NCBI RefSeq assembly: GCF_027627455.1
Contig: NZ_CP115483.1
Span: forward strand, 1,302,001-1,366,000
Direction: 5' to 3'
Origin: Sphingobacterium sp. SYP-B4668
GTDB taxonomy: Bacteria; Bacteroidota; Bacteroidia; Sphingobacteriales; Sphingobacteriaceae
DNA: 64,000 bases
Both the position numbers and the translations under genes were made by a program. Within the stretch, counting starts at the first letter, position 1. Every line of letters begins with the position of its first letter. Shown here piece by piece: positions 8,811 through 19,534 of this stretch. The notes under the pieces were generated by a model. The model saw nothing but the letters and a program-made list of their open reading frames with translations, was not told the DNA's origin and searched no databases.

Positions 8811-10691
8811 ATGATTACTATTACAGCTGAAGTTAGAGCGCTAGTGCAATATTTTCTCTTCTGGCTTCTTATAACGTTTATCGATAGATTGATCTTTATT
8901 TTTGCTTTTTTTGAGAAAATCGGTCTCTCCAAGCTTACTGATATATTCAACATCTATTACAATGGCTTATCTTTAGATTTATCTGCCGTCTCCTACATAG
9001 TTGCTGCACCCTTTCTAGTGTATGCTGTACTTTCTTTTTTTCCTAAAGTCCAGATATCTCGCAAATGGTTGAATAGCTACACCGCAATGGTGTTGGTCAT
9101 CTATTTTGTCATTACATTTATTAATATTAACATATACCGCGAGTGGGGGGATAAGATTTCTAGACGAGCAATTGACGCTTTTTGGGCCTCTCCGTCGGGT
9201 GCTGTGGCATCTGCTGAATCTACGCCTATTGCTATTCCCATCATAGGAATGCTCGTGAGTATAGCATTGGGGTGGTTGCTCTACAAGAGAATGTTGGCCA
9301 AGGTACAATTCTTTAATTTGAAAACCGTAGGAGCTAATGCTCTCAAATTGCTAGCCGTTGTTTTCATTCTTTTCACTTTTATAAGAGGGGGGTATGGTAG
9401 GGCGACTTTAAATCCAAGTAAGGCTTATTTTTCGGATGAAACCTTTTATAATCATGCTGCCGTAAATACACAATGGGCCCTTTTACGAGATTATTTCAAA
9501 AAGAGCACCAAAGTGAAAAATCCTTATGTTTTCTTTTCTGATTCCAAGGAACTGGATACGATCCTAAAGCCTGCTTTTTCAGCAGAGGCAGACTCTTCGG
9601 TTCGGATTTTGAAAACCGACCGTCCAAACGTTGTTTTTATCTTACTGGAAAGCTTTGTTGGCGATTTGATTTACACTATGGGTGGGGAACAGGGCGTAAC
9701 CCCTAACTTTGAAAAGCTCATCAAGGACGGTGTTTTTTTTGATCATATTTATTCAGCGTCAGATAGGTCCGATAAGGGGATGGTGGGGGCCTTTAGTGCC
9801 TTTCCAGCTCAAGGACCCGAGAGTATCATCAAGTATATTGATAAACATGAAAATATGCCCGCAATGGGACAAGAGTTAGATTCCTTGGGGTATCATACCT
9901 CTTTTTATCATGGAGGACAGAGCGAGTTCTATAACTTTAAATCGTATATGTACATGCACGGTATTTCCAAGATTGTAGACAATGCTAACTTTGGTCCCCA
10001 AACAGAACGGGCATCTTGGGGGGTGTATGATCATGAGGTCTTTAAAAGAATGCTTACGGATTTCGATAGGGAGAAAAAACCTTTTTTCTCGACTATCTTT
10101 ACATTAATTAATCACGAGCCCTTTGAATTGAAAAATGGATACAAATTTGGGAGCAAAACCAACGCGGACAAATTTAGAAGTACTGCCTACTACACCGATT
10201 CGGTTTTGTACGATTTTATTCAACAAGCGCAAAAGAAGGATTGGTATAAGAATACACTCTTTATCATGATGGCCGATCATGGCCATCGCTTACCTTCTGA
10301 AAAATGGGATCTTTCACATCCGAATCGTTTCCATATCCCATTATTGTTTTTTGGAGACGTGATCAAGCCTGAATTTAGGGGAAAGATAGATTCCAGAATT
10401 GGCAATCAGACTGATTTGGTTGCTACCTTATTTCATCAACTAGGTATCCGTTCAGATCGCTATCATTGGAGTCGTGACCTCTTTAATCCTACTACTGCAC
10501 AAATTGCATTTTATAATTCAAAGGATGCATTCGGAGTAATTACACCCGAGCAAGCTTTAAGTTTCGACAATGTAGGTCGTATCATAAACTACAACCAAAA
10601 TAAGCAGTATCCAACGACAAAAAATGATAGCTTGTTGAATATTGGAAAAGCCCTATACCAAAAGGTTTATGACGAATTTTTAAAATATTAG
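8811..10691 (+). CDS. LtaS-like membrane sulfatase-fold protein 1
   Basis: About 626 residues: five N-terminal membrane segments, then a periplasmic alkaline-phosphatase/sulfatase-superfamily domain. Visible motifs are PNVVFILLESF with the metal-binding Glu, a candidate nucleophile in ASDRSDKGMVG, FYHGGQSEF, and MMADHGH with the late Asp-His metal ligands. The family includes lipoteichoic acid synthase and phosphoethanolamine or phosphoglycerol transferases. Because this is a diderm lineage, transfer of a lipid-head phosphate to an envelope glycan or lipid is likelier than true lipoteichoic acid synthesis (inference). The ATG at 8811 is preferred to an in-frame TTG at 8799. The second copy starts 2 bases after its stop. 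Confidence 0.85.
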   Translation: MITITAEVRALVQYFLFWLLITFIDRLIFIFAFFEKIGLSKLTDIFNIYYNGLSLDLSAVSYIVAAPFLVYAVLSFFPKVQISRKWLNSYTAMVLVIYFVITFININIYREWGDKISRRAIDAFWASPSGAVASAESTPIAIPIIGMLVSIALGWLLYKRMLAKVQFFNLKTVGANALKLLAVVFILFTFIRGGYGRATLNPSKAYFSDETFYNHAAVNTQWALLRDYFKKSTKVKNPYVFFSDSKELDTILKPAFSAEADSSVRILKTDRPNVVFILLESFVGDLIYTMGGEQGVTPNFEKLIKDGVFFDHIYSASDRSDKGMVGAFSAFPAQGPESIIKYIDKHENMPAMGQELDSLGYHTSFYHGGQSEFYNFKSYMYMHGISKIVDNANFGPQTERASWGVYDHEVFKRMLTDFDREKKPFFSTIFTLINHEPFELKNGYKFGSKTNADKFRSTAYYTDSVLYDFIQQAQKKDWYKNTLFIMMADHGHRLPSEKWDLSHPNRFHIPLLFFGDVIKPEFRGKIDSRIGNQTDLVATLFHQLGIRSDRYHWSRDLFNPTTAQIAFYNSKDAFGVITPEQALSFDNVGRIINYNQNKQYPTTKNDSLLNIGKALYQKVYDEFLKY

Positions 10692-10693
10692 GT

Positions 10694-12640
10694 ATGAAGA
10701 GAATAACGTTGTCGGGTTTCGGAGCTCCATATATAGCGCTATTGATTCGTTTTGTAGTTCTCCTGTTTCTTTATGGATTGTTAAGATTGGGATTCTATGT
10801 TGTACATGCTGAATTATTTCCCAATGTCAGTCCAAATGAGTTGATGGTAATGCTGTGCGGAGGAGTCAAATTTGATATCGCAGCTTTGCTATATCTTAAC
10901 ATCCTGTACATTCTTCTAATGATTCTACCCATACCTTATAAATATAACGACGTTTATCAACGGGTAGCGAAGTGGATTTTCGTGATCACGAATGGGATTG
11001 GTATAGCATTGAATTTAGTGGACTATGCTTATTATCCTTATACATTGAAACGAACTACAGGAACTGTCATTCAGCAATTTTCAAACGAGAGTAACCTGTT
11101 AAAGTTAAGCTTTGATTTTATCATTGGTTATTGGTATCTCTTGCTTCTATTTGTCGTGACAATCTACTTGTTGATCAAGACCTATGATATTCTTCGTATC
11201 GTCAAGACATCCAACTTTACTTGGAAGACAGCCTTGGTGCAATTGATATTGGTGTTCGGGTGTGCATTTCTCTTCGTCGGAGGGGTGAGAGGTGGATGGG
11301 CACATAGTACGCGGCCCATTACTTTAAGCAACGCTGGAGATTATGTCAAAGTGCCCGAGGAGATGAACATTGTTTTGAATACGCCGTTTGCTATTCTAAA
11401 GACCTTGAAAGCGGTCAATTTGAAACCTGTTCATTATTATTCCGATACCGAAATTCAGGCTATTTATCCAACCGTTCATTATCCAACCCATAAAGGTGCA
11501 TTCAAAGGCCTCAATGTGGTATTCCTGATATTGGAGAGCTTTGGAAAGGAGCATATAGGGGCCTTAAATAGAGATATACAAAATGGACAGTATAAAGGTT
11601 ATACACCATTTTTAGACTCTCTTATTGGAGAGTCCTATACCTTTAATCATTCCTATGCTAACGGACGTAAATCTATAGATGCCCTCCCTTCTATTATTAC
11701 TGGTATTCCGTCTGTAGGAGAGCCATTTGTATTGTCCATTTATTCAGGTAATGAGACTACAAGTATTGCTAAGTTGTTAGGACAGAGGGGCTATGAAACT
11801 GCATTCTTCCATGGGGCACCAAATGGCAGTATGGGATTTTCGGCCTACACCAAATTGGCTGGAATTAAGCATTATTATGGTAAAAATGAATACAATAATG
11901 ATGCAGATTTTGATGGTGTATGGGGTATTTGGGATGAACCTTTTATGCAATTCATGGCCAATAAAATCAATACCATGAAGCAACCTTTCTTTAGCAGTTT
12001 TTTCTCGCTATCTTCTCATCATCCGTTCAAGGTTCCTGAACAATATCAAGGTGTCTTTCCAAAAGGCAATCTACCTCTTCATGAACCAATGGGTTATGCC
12101 GACCACGCGCTAAAAGAGTTCTTTAAGACCGCATCTAAAATGCCTTGGTATACCAACACCTTATTCGTAATTTGTGCGGACCATGCTACCGTAAGTTACC
12201 TACCAGAGTATAAAACATTACCCAGTTCATATGCGATTCCAATTGTCTTTTACTATCCAGGAGGGGAGTTGAAGGGGACATCAGATAAGCTTATACAACA
12301 GATGGACATTATGCCTACGGTATTGAACTATCTGAATTATGATCAAGCTTATTTCTCCTTCGGCTTCGATGCCTTCGACATGAAAAAACAGGATAACTTT
12401 GTGGTCACCAATAACTCAGGGTCATTTAATTTCTTCTATAAGGACTATTTTATGACCTATGACGGGAAAGGGCCACTTACCTTATTTGATTTGAAGAAAG
12501 ACCGGTTGATGAAAAAGGACCTTATAGGCGAGAGACCAGTTATTTTGGATACGATGGAGGTGAAGATGAAAGCATTCATCCAAGAGTATAACAATAGAAT
12601 GATAGATAATAAGCTGACCTATAAAGCCGATTTTAAATAA
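10694..12640 (+). CDS. LtaS-like membrane sulfatase-fold protein 2
   Basis: A 648-residue relative of the preceding gene, with the same plan: five membrane helices in about the first 200 residues, then a sulfatase-fold domain. NVVFLILESFGKEH carries the metal ligand, NGRKSIDALPSI contains the likely Ser nucleophile, and FVICADHATVS gives the Asp-His pair. FFHGAPNGSMGF parallels FYHGGQSEF in copy 1. The two are clearly homologous but well diverged, which suggests different acceptors or sequential steps rather than recent duplication. They form one operon. Substrate unknown. Confidence 0.85.
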   Translation: MKRITLSGFGAPYIALLIRFVVLLFLYGLLRLGFYVVHAELFPNVSPNELMVMLCGGVKFDIAALLYLNILYILLMILPIPYKYNDVYQRVAKWIFVITNGIGIALNLVDYAYYPYTLKRTTGTVIQQFSNESNLLKLSFDFIIGYWYLLLLFVVTIYLLIKTYDILRIVKTSNFTWKTALVQLILVFGCAFLFVGGVRGGWAHSTRPITLSNAGDYVKVPEEMNIVLNTPFAILKTLKAVNLKPVHYYSDTEIQAIYPTVHYPTHKGAFKGLNVVFLILESFGKEHIGALNRDIQNGQYKGYTPFLDSLIGESYTFNHSYANGRKSIDALPSIITGIPSVGEPFVLSIYSGNETTSIAKLLGQRGYETAFFHGAPNGSMGFSAYTKLAGIKHYYGKNEYNNDADFDGVWGIWDEPFMQFMANKINTMKQPFFSSFFSLSSHHPFKVPEQYQGVFPKGNLPLHEPMGYADHALKEFFKTASKMPWYTNTLFVICADHATVSYLPEYKTLPSSYAIPIVFYYPGGELKGTSDKLIQQMDIMPTVLNYLNYDQAYFSFGFDAFDMKKQDNFVVTNNSGSFNFFYKDYFMTYDGKGPLTLFDLKKDRLMKKDLIGERPVILDTMEVKMKAFIQEYNNRMIDNKLTYKADFK

Positions 12641-12666
12641 AAAGTGGCTCGTTCGGGGTTAATACA

Positions 12667-13671
12667 CTACCGTTTCAAAATTGATTTTGTAAACAGGTAG
12701 CGCAATGTGAATGTTTGTTGATTGGCGATTTGTCCAGGGGTAAAGTGCAAGGCCAGTTTGAAGATTCCTTCAATATTAGCCGATTTGAAAGGAGACCAAC
12801 CGAGATCCAGTCTATTGTAAGTCTTGGATCGATAGTAACTGTCTGCATAGGGTGTATTTTGACTTTGACCGCTGTAGAATGTGTTCTCTAACGAAAATTT
12901 CCGGTACGCCATATATATATTCGCAATGAATCCTTTTGGAAATCTGAATTCATATTCACTACGTATCCGGTCCATGCCAATGAGTATCCCCGCATCTACA
13001 GTCAATGAGTCCAAGATAGTCTTCCTGCTTAGATCTGCACCGAATTTGAACATCGCTGTCCCATTGTCTTGGATATGTTGTTCTATGCTGTCATTGCTAC
13101 TGAGCGCATTATGCCACATGATGATATCATCTGAGAAATAGAAGCTACCCCATTTTATTTTTCCGTTCAGACCGACAAAAAATTGCTCTCTATCCTTATC
13201 AGATTGTTTACTAGTCCAGTCGATGAATAGCTTTTGGTTAAGCATATTGTTCTTGTAAGCCAATACCATACCTTCGATATTGGGACGATAATAAAGCATC
13301 GTGTCTGACAATAGTGCTCTAGGTGTATTTTTCATGAGGTCATAGCGCGGTATATGACCAATGGAAAAGTCAAAGTTGGAATCTTGATAATTGTAGTAAA
13401 TAATAGGACGGACTGTGGGGTTATTCTGCTCTTTCTCCCCGAAATCCTGGCCAATATGTACTCCACCATGAAGTTTGTGGTTTGGGCCTACTTGAAAGTA
13501 TAGGTCTGGTGAAATGCGGGTTCCGAAAATAGTCTTAGGAGTCGTATATGGCAATTTATACTCCCGATTGTCGGCATAACCTAAAAAATCAATGTTAAAG
13601 CCTACTTCTTGGGCTATTGCAGAAAGGTTGAAAGATAGAAAAGTCAGAAATATTATTATTTTTTTTGGCAT
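12667..13671 (-). CDS. Outer-membrane beta-barrel protein, function unknown
   Basis: A 334-residue protein with a clear signal peptide ending AIAQ (residues 18-21), followed by many alternating amphipathic strands rich in Tyr, Phe and Trp, ending KSILKR. The pattern is that of a porin-like barrel. I do not recognise the family. Repeated phrases such as LYFQVGPNHKLHGGVHIGQD and FDFSIGHIPRYDL resemble barrel proteins that measure or bind surface ligands, but no function is assigned. It is convergent with the LtaS-like pair (26-bp gap) and lies downstream of the odhAB terminator, so probably has its own promoter. Confidence 0.65.
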   Translation of the reverse strand: MPKKIIIFLTFLSFNLSAIAQEVGFNIDFLGYADNREYKLPYTTPKTIFGTRISPDLYFQVGPNHKLHGGVHIGQDFGEKEQNNPTVRPIIYYNYQDSNFDFSIGHIPRYDLMKNTPRALLSDTMLYYRPNIEGMVLAYKNNMLNQKLFIDWTSKQSDKDREQFFVGLNGKIKWGSFYFSDDIIMWHNALSSNDSIEQHIQDNGTAMFKFGADLSRKTILDSLTVDAGILIGMDRIRSEYEFRFPKGFIANIYMAYRKFSLENTFYSGQSQNTPYADSYYRSKTYNRLDLGWSPFKSANIEGIFKLALHFTPGQIANQQTFTLRYLFTKSILKR

Positions 13672-13709
13672 AGTTCAATACACATCTGATAGGAGGATAA
13701 AGATAAATA

Positions 13710-13742
13710 AATTGGGCCATACAAGATATGTACGGCCCAATT
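13710..13742 (-). terminator. Terminator of the odhA-odhB operon
   Basis: Hairpin with arms 13710-13723 and 13729-13742 (14 positions, one mismatch, GGCC core), followed on the minus strand by a T-rich stretch. It lies 25 bases past the odhB stop. Confidence 0.75.
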
Positions 13743-13766
13743 GTTTTGTCATATTTAAATAAAAGA

Positions 13767-15005
13767 TTACACTTCTAGTAAAAGTCTAGCAGGATCTTCT
13801 AAGAGTTGTTTGACACGTACCAAGAAGCTTACAGACTCACGGCCATCAATGATGCGGTGGTCATAAGATAATGCAATATACATCATTGGACGAATGACGA
13901 CTTGACCATTTTCAGCAACTGGACGTTGGATGATGTTGTGCATGCCTAGAATTGCAGATTGCGGTGCATTAATGATAGGAGTAGACATCATAGAGCCAAA
14001 TACGCCACCATTGGTGATGGTGAAAGTACCGCCAGTCATTTCCTCAATCGTCAATTTATTGTCACGTGCTTTACCAGCCAATTCACCAATCTTTTTCTCT
14101 ATTTCATGAAGAGAAAGTGATTCAGCATTACGAATAATAGGGACTACCAAACCTTTAGGAGCAGATACCGCGATAGAAATATCGGCAAAGTCGGAGTATA
14201 CCAATTCGTTGTCTTCGATACGTGCATTGACAGCAGGCCATTCTCTCAGGGCTGTCGTTACTGCTTTTGTAAAGAAGGACATAAAGCCTAGGCCTACGCC
14301 ATGTTTTTCTTTAAATGTGTCTTTGTATTTGGATCGTAAATCCATGATAGGCTGCATGTTTACTTCATTGAATGTCGTTAACATAGCCGTCTCATTCTTA
14401 ACAGCTACCAAGCGTTTCGCAATAGTTTTGCGAAGAGAGGTCATTTTCTCACGACGTTCGTTACGAGCTCCAGCAGCTGGCGCGGATAAGGTAGGAGCAG
14501 GAGCGGCTTTGGGCTGAGCAGCCTCAGGTTTTGCAGTTACTTGCGCTTTTTCAGCATCTTCTTTTGTAATACGACCATCCTTACCTGTTCCTTTGATTGA
14601 AGAAGGGTCTATTCCTTTTTCTCTCAAAATCTTGGCAGCAGCCGGAGAAGCAGTACCTGCAGCATACGAGTCTGGGTCTTCGTTATCTTTAGCCGAAGTA
14701 GCAGTAGGAGTTGCTGCAGCGGCCGTTGTCGATTTATCGGCTGCTTTTGGAGCATCACCAGACGGAGCACCACCTTCTTCGATTGTACATACTACAGCAC
14801 CGATTTCTAAAGTATCACCTTCTTGTGCAATGATTTTTAGGATACCTGCTTTTTCAGCTGGCAATTCAAATGTTGCTTTATCGGATTCCAATTCGGCGAT
14901 GTTTTCGTCCATCTCTACGTAGTCGCCATCTTGTTTCAACCACTGTGCTAAGGTGACTTCCGTGATAGATTCACCTACTGCAGGTACTTTAATTTCTAAG
15001 CTCAT
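13767..15005 (-). CDS. odhB: Dihydrolipoamide succinyltransferase, E2 of 2-oxoglutarate dehydrogenase
   Basis: A 412-residue E2 core that passes the succinyl group from lipoamide to CoA in the TCA cycle. The order is a lipoyl domain with the modified Lys43 in ESDKATF, an Ala/Pro-rich linker, a peripheral subunit-binding domain ([18 protein letters not shown]), a second linker, and the catalytic domain ending in SYDHRIIDG with His383 and Asp387. The ATG at 15005 ([13 protein letters not shown]) is chosen because the family begins there; the upstream extension has no similarity. It follows odhA by 55 bp. Confidence 0.96.
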   Translation of the reverse strand: MSLEIKVPAVGESITEVTLAQWLKQDGDYVEMDENIAELESDKATFELPAEKAGILKIIAQEGDTLEIGAVVCTIEEGGAPSGDAPKAADKSTTAAAATPTATSAKDNEDPDSYAAGTASPAAAKILREKGIDPSSIKGTGKDGRITKEDAEKAQVTAKPEAAQPKAAPAPTLSAPAAGARNERREKMTSLRKTIAKRLVAVKNETAMLTTFNEVNMQPIMDLRSKYKDTFKEKHGVGLGFMSFFTKAVTTALREWPAVNARIEDNELVYSDFADISIAVSAPKGLVVPIIRNAESLSLHEIEKKIGELAGKARDNKLTIEEMTGGTFTITNGGVFGSMMSTPIINAPQSAILGMHNIIQRPVAENGQVVIRPMMYIALSYDHRIIDGRESVSFLVRVKQLLEDPARLLLEV

Positions 15006-15060
15006 ATACTCTCTTTTTGTGAACAACAGATGATAACAAAATAATCTGCCATTGTATTTG

Positions 15061-17805
15061 TTATTTTTTTATTTCGAATGCTTTGTTTATGATATTTGCT
15101 TGTTGTGCCGCATGCTGCTTCATGTAACCAGTAGCAGTGCTTCCACTCTCTTCTCGCGCAATAACGGTCAAGTTCAGGTCTGAACCGTTGAATTTACGAA
15201 GATAGAAAGGCCAAGCACCCATATTTTCATTTTCTTCTTGTACCCACACAAATTCAGCTTTTGCATATTTCTTGCGTAACGCCCCAATTTGGTCGAAGGC
15301 AATAGGGAAGAGCTGCTCTACTCTAACAATTGCAACGTCATTTCGTTTTTCTGCTTCTTGTTTTTCTAACAATTCGTAATAGATTTTGCCCGAACACAGC
15401 AATACGCGTTTCACAGACTTTGCCGTTACGTTTGCATCGTCTATGATTTCCTGAAACGATGCATTGGTAAAGTCTTCAAGCTTGGACACCGCTTTAGGGT
15501 GACGTAATAAGCTCTTTGGAGTCGCCTCCACCAACGGTTTGCGGAAGTCACGATGAAGTTGACGACGCAACAGGTGGAAGTAGTTGGCAGGTGTAGTACA
15601 GTTAGCCACAATAATGTTGGCATTGGCACACAACTCTAGGTAGCGCTCTATGCGAGCTGAAGAGTGTTCCGGTCCTTGACCTTCGTATCCATGTGGCAAT
15701 AGCATCACTAAACCATTAGAGCGTTTCCACTTAGTCTCTGCACTCGATATGTATTGGTCAAATATGATTTGGGCACCATTTGCAAAATCTCCAAATTGAG
15801 CTTCCCAGATTGTTAAAGAGTGCGGATTGACAGATGCATAGCCATATTCAAATCCCAATACACCATACTCGGATAGGTGAGAGTTGTAAATGTTGAATTT
15901 ATCACCTCCTTCTACATGGGCTAAAGGAATGTACCTTTCTTCGGAATCCTCTAACGTCACTACTGCGTGACGGTGAGAGAATGTACCCCGTTGTACATCC
16001 TGTCCAGATATACGTACCCGATTACCTTCATTTAGAAGCGTAGCATAAGCCATCAATTCACCCATTGCCCAGTCATAGCTGTCATTAGCAATCATTTTTA
16101 AACGGTCTTCAAAGACTTTTGTAATCTTGCGGAAGAATTTTTTATCTGATGGAAGCGTACTTATTTGTTTGGCAAGCTCCAAGAACTTCTTCTTGTCTAC
16201 TTTTGTATTTGCAACCTTGAAGATATCGTTTGCTTTAGCCTGACGCAAGCCTTTCCATGCCCCAGAGAACATAGGGGTTTCATCATTCAGTTTTTGTGAA
16301 CCCTTCGCTTCGTCCAATCTTTCTTGTAATAAGCTCCTGAATTCTTTTTCCATCTCTTTGGCAAGATTGGCATCTACACTACCTTGATCTAATAATTTCT
16401 GAGCGTAGATTTCACGCGGATTAGCGTGTTTTTCAATTGCTTTGTATAGTAGAGGTTGCGTAAATTTAGGTTCATCTGCTTCATTATGACCAAATCTTCG
16501 GTAACAAAGCAAATCAATGAATACGTCCGTTTTATATTTTTGACGATATTCCACTGCTAGGTTAATCGCATACACAAGGGCTTCTACATCATCACCATTC
16601 ACGTGGAATACCGGAGATAACGTTACCTTTGCTATATCTGTACAATACGTTGACGAACGAGCGTCTTTAAAATTGGTCGTGAAACCCACTTGGTTATTGA
16701 TGACGATGTGGATGGTACCACCAGTCTTATAGCCATCTAATTTAGACATCTGGATGACCTCGTAGACGATACCTTGACCTGCCACAGCCGCATCTCCATG
16801 AATCATAATCGGTGCTATCTTAGAAGAGTCGCCATCGTACTTCATGTCGATCTTTGAACGAACCATACCCTCAATAATGGCATCCACAGTCTCTAAATGG
16901 GAAGGGTTAGGCGCGAGACTCAAGTGGACGGATTTACCGTCGTCTGTCTTCACATCCGAAGAGAAGCCTAGATGGTACTTGACGTCTCCTCCAAAATGAA
17001 TCTCAGGATCTTCCTCATACATCTTGCCTTCAAATTCTGAGAAGATATTTTTGTAGGATTTACCCATGATATTGGCCAATACATTCAGGCGACCTCGGTG
17101 TGCCATACCGATTACAAACTCTTGGATTCCTATTTCCGATCCCTTTTCGATAATAGAATCCAATGCAGGTATTAAGCTTTCGGCGCCTTCTAATGAAAAA
17201 CGTTTCTGACCAAGAAATTTAGTGCCTAAGAAACTCTCGAAGACAACGGCTTCGTTCAGTTTCTTAAGGATACGCTTCTTCTTATCAAGTGAAAAGGTTG
17301 GGACATTACGGTCTGCCTCCATTTTGTCCTGCAGAAATTTGATTTTTTCAGGGTTGCGGATATATCTGAATTCAGCTCCAATAGAACGGCAATAAGTCTC
17401 TTCGATCAGTTGGCGGATTTCTCTTAATTTAACAGGACCTAATCCGACCTCCACACCGGCGTTGAAAATAGTGTCCATATCGGCTTCGGAAAGACCAAAA
17501 GTCTCCAATTCTTTTCCGGGATAATACTTACGACGTTCTCTAACAGGATTAGTCTCTGTAAACAGGTGACCACGATCACGGTAACCATTGATCATGTTCA
17601 ATACATTAATTTCTTTTAAGAAATGCTCTGGAGCAGCTCCTGCATCTCCCGAGACTCCGCCTTTTTCGCCCGAAAGGCCAAAATCGAATCCTTCGAAAAA
17701 TTTCTGCCATCCAAAATCAACGGATTCTGGGTCCTGTTTGTAAGCTTGATAAAGACCGTCAATATAACTTGAATCGGCGTTGCTCAAATATGTTAAATTG
17801 TCCAT
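15061..17805 (-). CDS. odhA: 2-oxoglutarate dehydrogenase E1
   Basis: A 914-residue thiamine-diphosphate enzyme that decarboxylates 2-oxoglutarate and succinylates the E2 lipoyl group. The N-terminal E2-docking segment is visible ([20 protein letters not shown]), then [13 protein letters not shown], the ThDP region [23 protein letters not shown] and, in the transketolase-like half, [18 protein letters not shown]. Length matches full-size SucA/OdhA. First gene of the odhA-odhB operon; the E3 gene is not in this window. Confidence 0.97.
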   Translation of the reverse strand: MDNLTYLSNADSSYIDGLYQAYKQDPESVDFGWQKFFEGFDFGLSGEKGGVSGDAGAAPEHFLKEINVLNMINGYRDRGHLFTETNPVRERRKYYPGKELETFGLSEADMDTIFNAGVEVGLGPVKLREIRQLIEETYCRSIGAEFRYIRNPEKIKFLQDKMEADRNVPTFSLDKKKRILKKLNEAVVFESFLGTKFLGQKRFSLEGAESLIPALDSIIEKGSEIGIQEFVIGMAHRGRLNVLANIMGKSYKNIFSEFEGKMYEEDPEIHFGGDVKYHLGFSSDVKTDDGKSVHLSLAPNPSHLETVDAIIEGMVRSKIDMKYDGDSSKIAPIMIHGDAAVAGQGIVYEVIQMSKLDGYKTGGTIHIVINNQVGFTTNFKDARSSTYCTDIAKVTLSPVFHVNGDDVEALVYAINLAVEYRQKYKTDVFIDLLCYRRFGHNEADEPKFTQPLLYKAIEKHANPREIYAQKLLDQGSVDANLAKEMEKEFRSLLQERLDEAKGSQKLNDETPMFSGAWKGLRQAKANDIFKVANTKVDKKKFLELAKQISTLPSDKKFFRKITKVFEDRLKMIANDSYDWAMGELMAYATLLNEGNRVRISGQDVQRGTFSHRHAVVTLEDSEERYIPLAHVEGGDKFNIYNSHLSEYGVLGFEYGYASVNPHSLTIWEAQFGDFANGAQIIFDQYISSAETKWKRSNGLVMLLPHGYEGQGPEHSSARIERYLELCANANIIVANCTTPANYFHLLRRQLHRDFRKPLVEATPKSLLRHPKAVSKLEDFTNASFQEIIDDANVTAKSVKRVLLCSGKIYYELLEKQEAEKRNDVAIVRVEQLFPIAFDQIGALRKKYAKAEFVWVQEENENMGAWPFYLRKFNGSDLNLTVIAREESGSTATGYMKQHAAQQANIINKAFEIKK

Positions 17806-17831
17806 TTAGAAACGTAATAGTATAATTTCGC

Positions 17832-17839
17832 CAAAGTTA
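17832..17839 (-). promoter_or_regulatory. odhA promoter -7 box
   Basis: TAACTTTG on the minus strand, 26 bases upstream of the odhA ATG. Good match to TAnnTTTG; no convincing -33 TTG at standard spacing. Confidence 0.4.
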
Positions 17840-18009
17840 GGAATTATAAAAGAGTTTTGGCTAATCATTTGTGATAAAATAATGCGATTTTTGACTTCAT
17901 TATGAGTGTATTGACCATGATAAGGGCAGTTTGTAGAAAAGTTGAAACAAGCAAAATATAATACCTGTAAAACGTCTTCTTCTCGTGGTTTGTTGCGCAA
18001 TTTATTTGA

Positions 18010-19290
18010 TTATGCCAAAATATTTTGGCTCAACAATATGTTTTCGATTCCATTTGGATAATTGCTCTTGAGTTGACTCTGCCAAGGGATGCTTACATTG
18101 TCTTTAGGGCTCGTTCCGACTCCTGCAAAATGCGCCCAGTAGCCATACGTTGTAGCTGGTGCAAAATCAATCAGTACTTCCTCAAAATAGGAAGCACCCT
18201 TTCGCCAGTCTACGTCATATTCTTGTAGTAGAAAGGAACTCACTATTTTTTTGAGTTCTATAGGAAGGTTTCCAGTCTGTTGCAGCAGCTGCATCGCCTT
18301 GTCTATGGTCTCCTGTCCGACTTGGCCCTTTTGCCATTTTTCGAGAATATTAGCGTTGTTTTCTCTAGGTAAGGAATCATTCCCTTTTGTAGCTCCGTGT
18401 CTTTTGAAGAAGACATTCGGATATTTTTTAAGCATGAAACGAAAATAATCTCGCCAAAGTAATTGTAAGATTAGTTTTTCTGCTCTCTTCTTATGCTCTT
18501 GTAGCATCACATCTTTTATTCGATGATACAGATAGATGGGAGACAATGCGCCAGCAGCGATATAAGGAGATAGGGATATGTAATCCAATTGTTCATTTTC
18601 CTTCCCCATAATGATATGCTCGACTCTTAAAAGCGCTGCATCCTCACCTCCCTCCATTAACATCGGATTTGATTGTCCTAGATGAATCTCTTCAAGCGAA
18701 AAACCTAAATCTTCAAGCGAAGGGAGTAATGTTTTTTCTAAATGAGGGTGAGTGACCAATCCTGTTGGCTCCGGAAACGGTTGTCTAACTGTACTCTCCC
18801 GTTCGGTTTTCTTTTTGAATATGGTAAAGTCATTCGGAATGTCGCGAATTGGAAAAGGAAGGTCTTCTTTATGATAAAGGGTATGCCCTATAAAGTGTTT
18901 CAGATTAATCCTGAGTTTCCAAAGTTCAGTTTCAACATTTTCCGAAATTTTGGTTTCCCTTGAGGCAACTTCGCGATGATGGTATACCTCATGCACTTCG
19001 TATTTGGCCGCCAAACGAGGGATAATCTCTTCTGGTTGCCCTATATAGGTCAATAAATCGCATCCTATCGCATTAAATCTTTCTTTTAGTTTCTGAACAG
19101 ATTTTAAAAGAAAGAGGGCGCGATGGATGCCGGTATTCCGATAGCCACTGGTATTTTTAGCGAAATAACGCGGGTCAAAACAATAGACAGGAATAATGAT
19201 AGGACTCTTTTGGATTGCTTCAAAAAGTAATTCGTTGTCATGAAAACGAAGATCATTTCTAAACCAAACAAGAGTCACTTTATTTTCCAT
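18010..19290 (-). CDS. DASH-family cryptochrome/photolyase
   Basis: About 426 residues. It opens with the photolyase segment VTLVWFRNDLRFHDN and continues with VYCFDPRYF and a GYRNTGIHRALFLLKSV stretch typical of CRY-DASH. In the FAD-binding half, LLWRDYFRFMLKKYP and FAPATTYGYWAHFAG are conserved. The family binds FAD and a folate antenna and repairs pyrimidine dimers, mainly in single-stranded DNA; it may also act as a light sensor. The start is the ATG at 19290, with an AAAGG ribosome-binding site 6-7 bases upstream; the 42-codon upstream extension lacks family similarity. Divergent from the gene at 19535. Confidence 0.9.
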   Translation of the reverse strand: MENKVTLVWFRNDLRFHDNELLFEAIQKSPIIIPVYCFDPRYFAKNTSGYRNTGIHRALFLLKSVQKLKERFNAIGCDLLTYIGQPEEIIPRLAAKYEVHEVYHHREVASRETKISENVETELWKLRINLKHFIGHTLYHKEDLPFPIRDIPNDFTIFKKKTERESTVRQPFPEPTGLVTHPHLEKTLLPSLEDLGFSLEEIHLGQSNPMLMEGGEDAALLRVEHIIMGKENEQLDYISLSPYIAAGALSPIYLYHRIKDVMLQEHKKRAEKLILQLLWRDYFRFMLKKYPNVFFKRHGATKGNDSLPRENNANILEKWQKGQVGQETIDKAMQLLQQTGNLPIELKKIVSSFLLQEYDVDWRKGASYFEEVLIDFAPATTYGYWAHFAGVGTSPKDNVSIPWQSQLKSNYPNGIENILLSQNILA

Positions 19291-19343
19291 AGAACCTTTC
19301 TTAACACCCTGAATATTTAATATTGAATCTTTCCAAATAAGCA

Positions 19344-19351
19344 CAAATATA
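19344..19351 (-). promoter_or_regulatory. Photolyase promoter -7 box with overlapping inverted repeat
   Basis: TATATTTG on the minus strand, 53 bases upstream of the chosen ATG. ACAAAT and ATTTGT arms (6-bp spacer) overlap the box, a possible operator. Confidence 0.4.
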
Positions 19352-19431
19352 CACATTTGTAATGCATTTTGGGCTTGATTGGCCCTTTTGATATTATATT
19401 GACAATAATCGGACATTAACGGTCAAACACC

Positions 19432-19439
19432 TATTTTTG
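19432..19439 (+). promoter_or_regulatory. Promoter -7 box for the 19535 gene
   Basis: TATTTTTG on the plus strand, 95 bases before the ATG. No TTG at standard -33 spacing. Confidence 0.35.
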
Positions 19440-19534
19440 TAAAAATTTGATTTTTATTAAACATAAGGGATGGAATGGTGTTCCTAAATTATAGATATGA
19501 ACAGAGAAGCGCGCACCTTTAAAAATAAATTAGG

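Noticed and set aside
8811..12640. Recent duplication of the LtaS-like genes
   Set aside because: The two proteins share motifs and topology but little sequence between motifs; divergence is old.
17806..18000. 64-codon minus-strand frame upstream of odhA
   Set aside because: Covers the odhA promoter box, abuts its start and has no recognisable motif.
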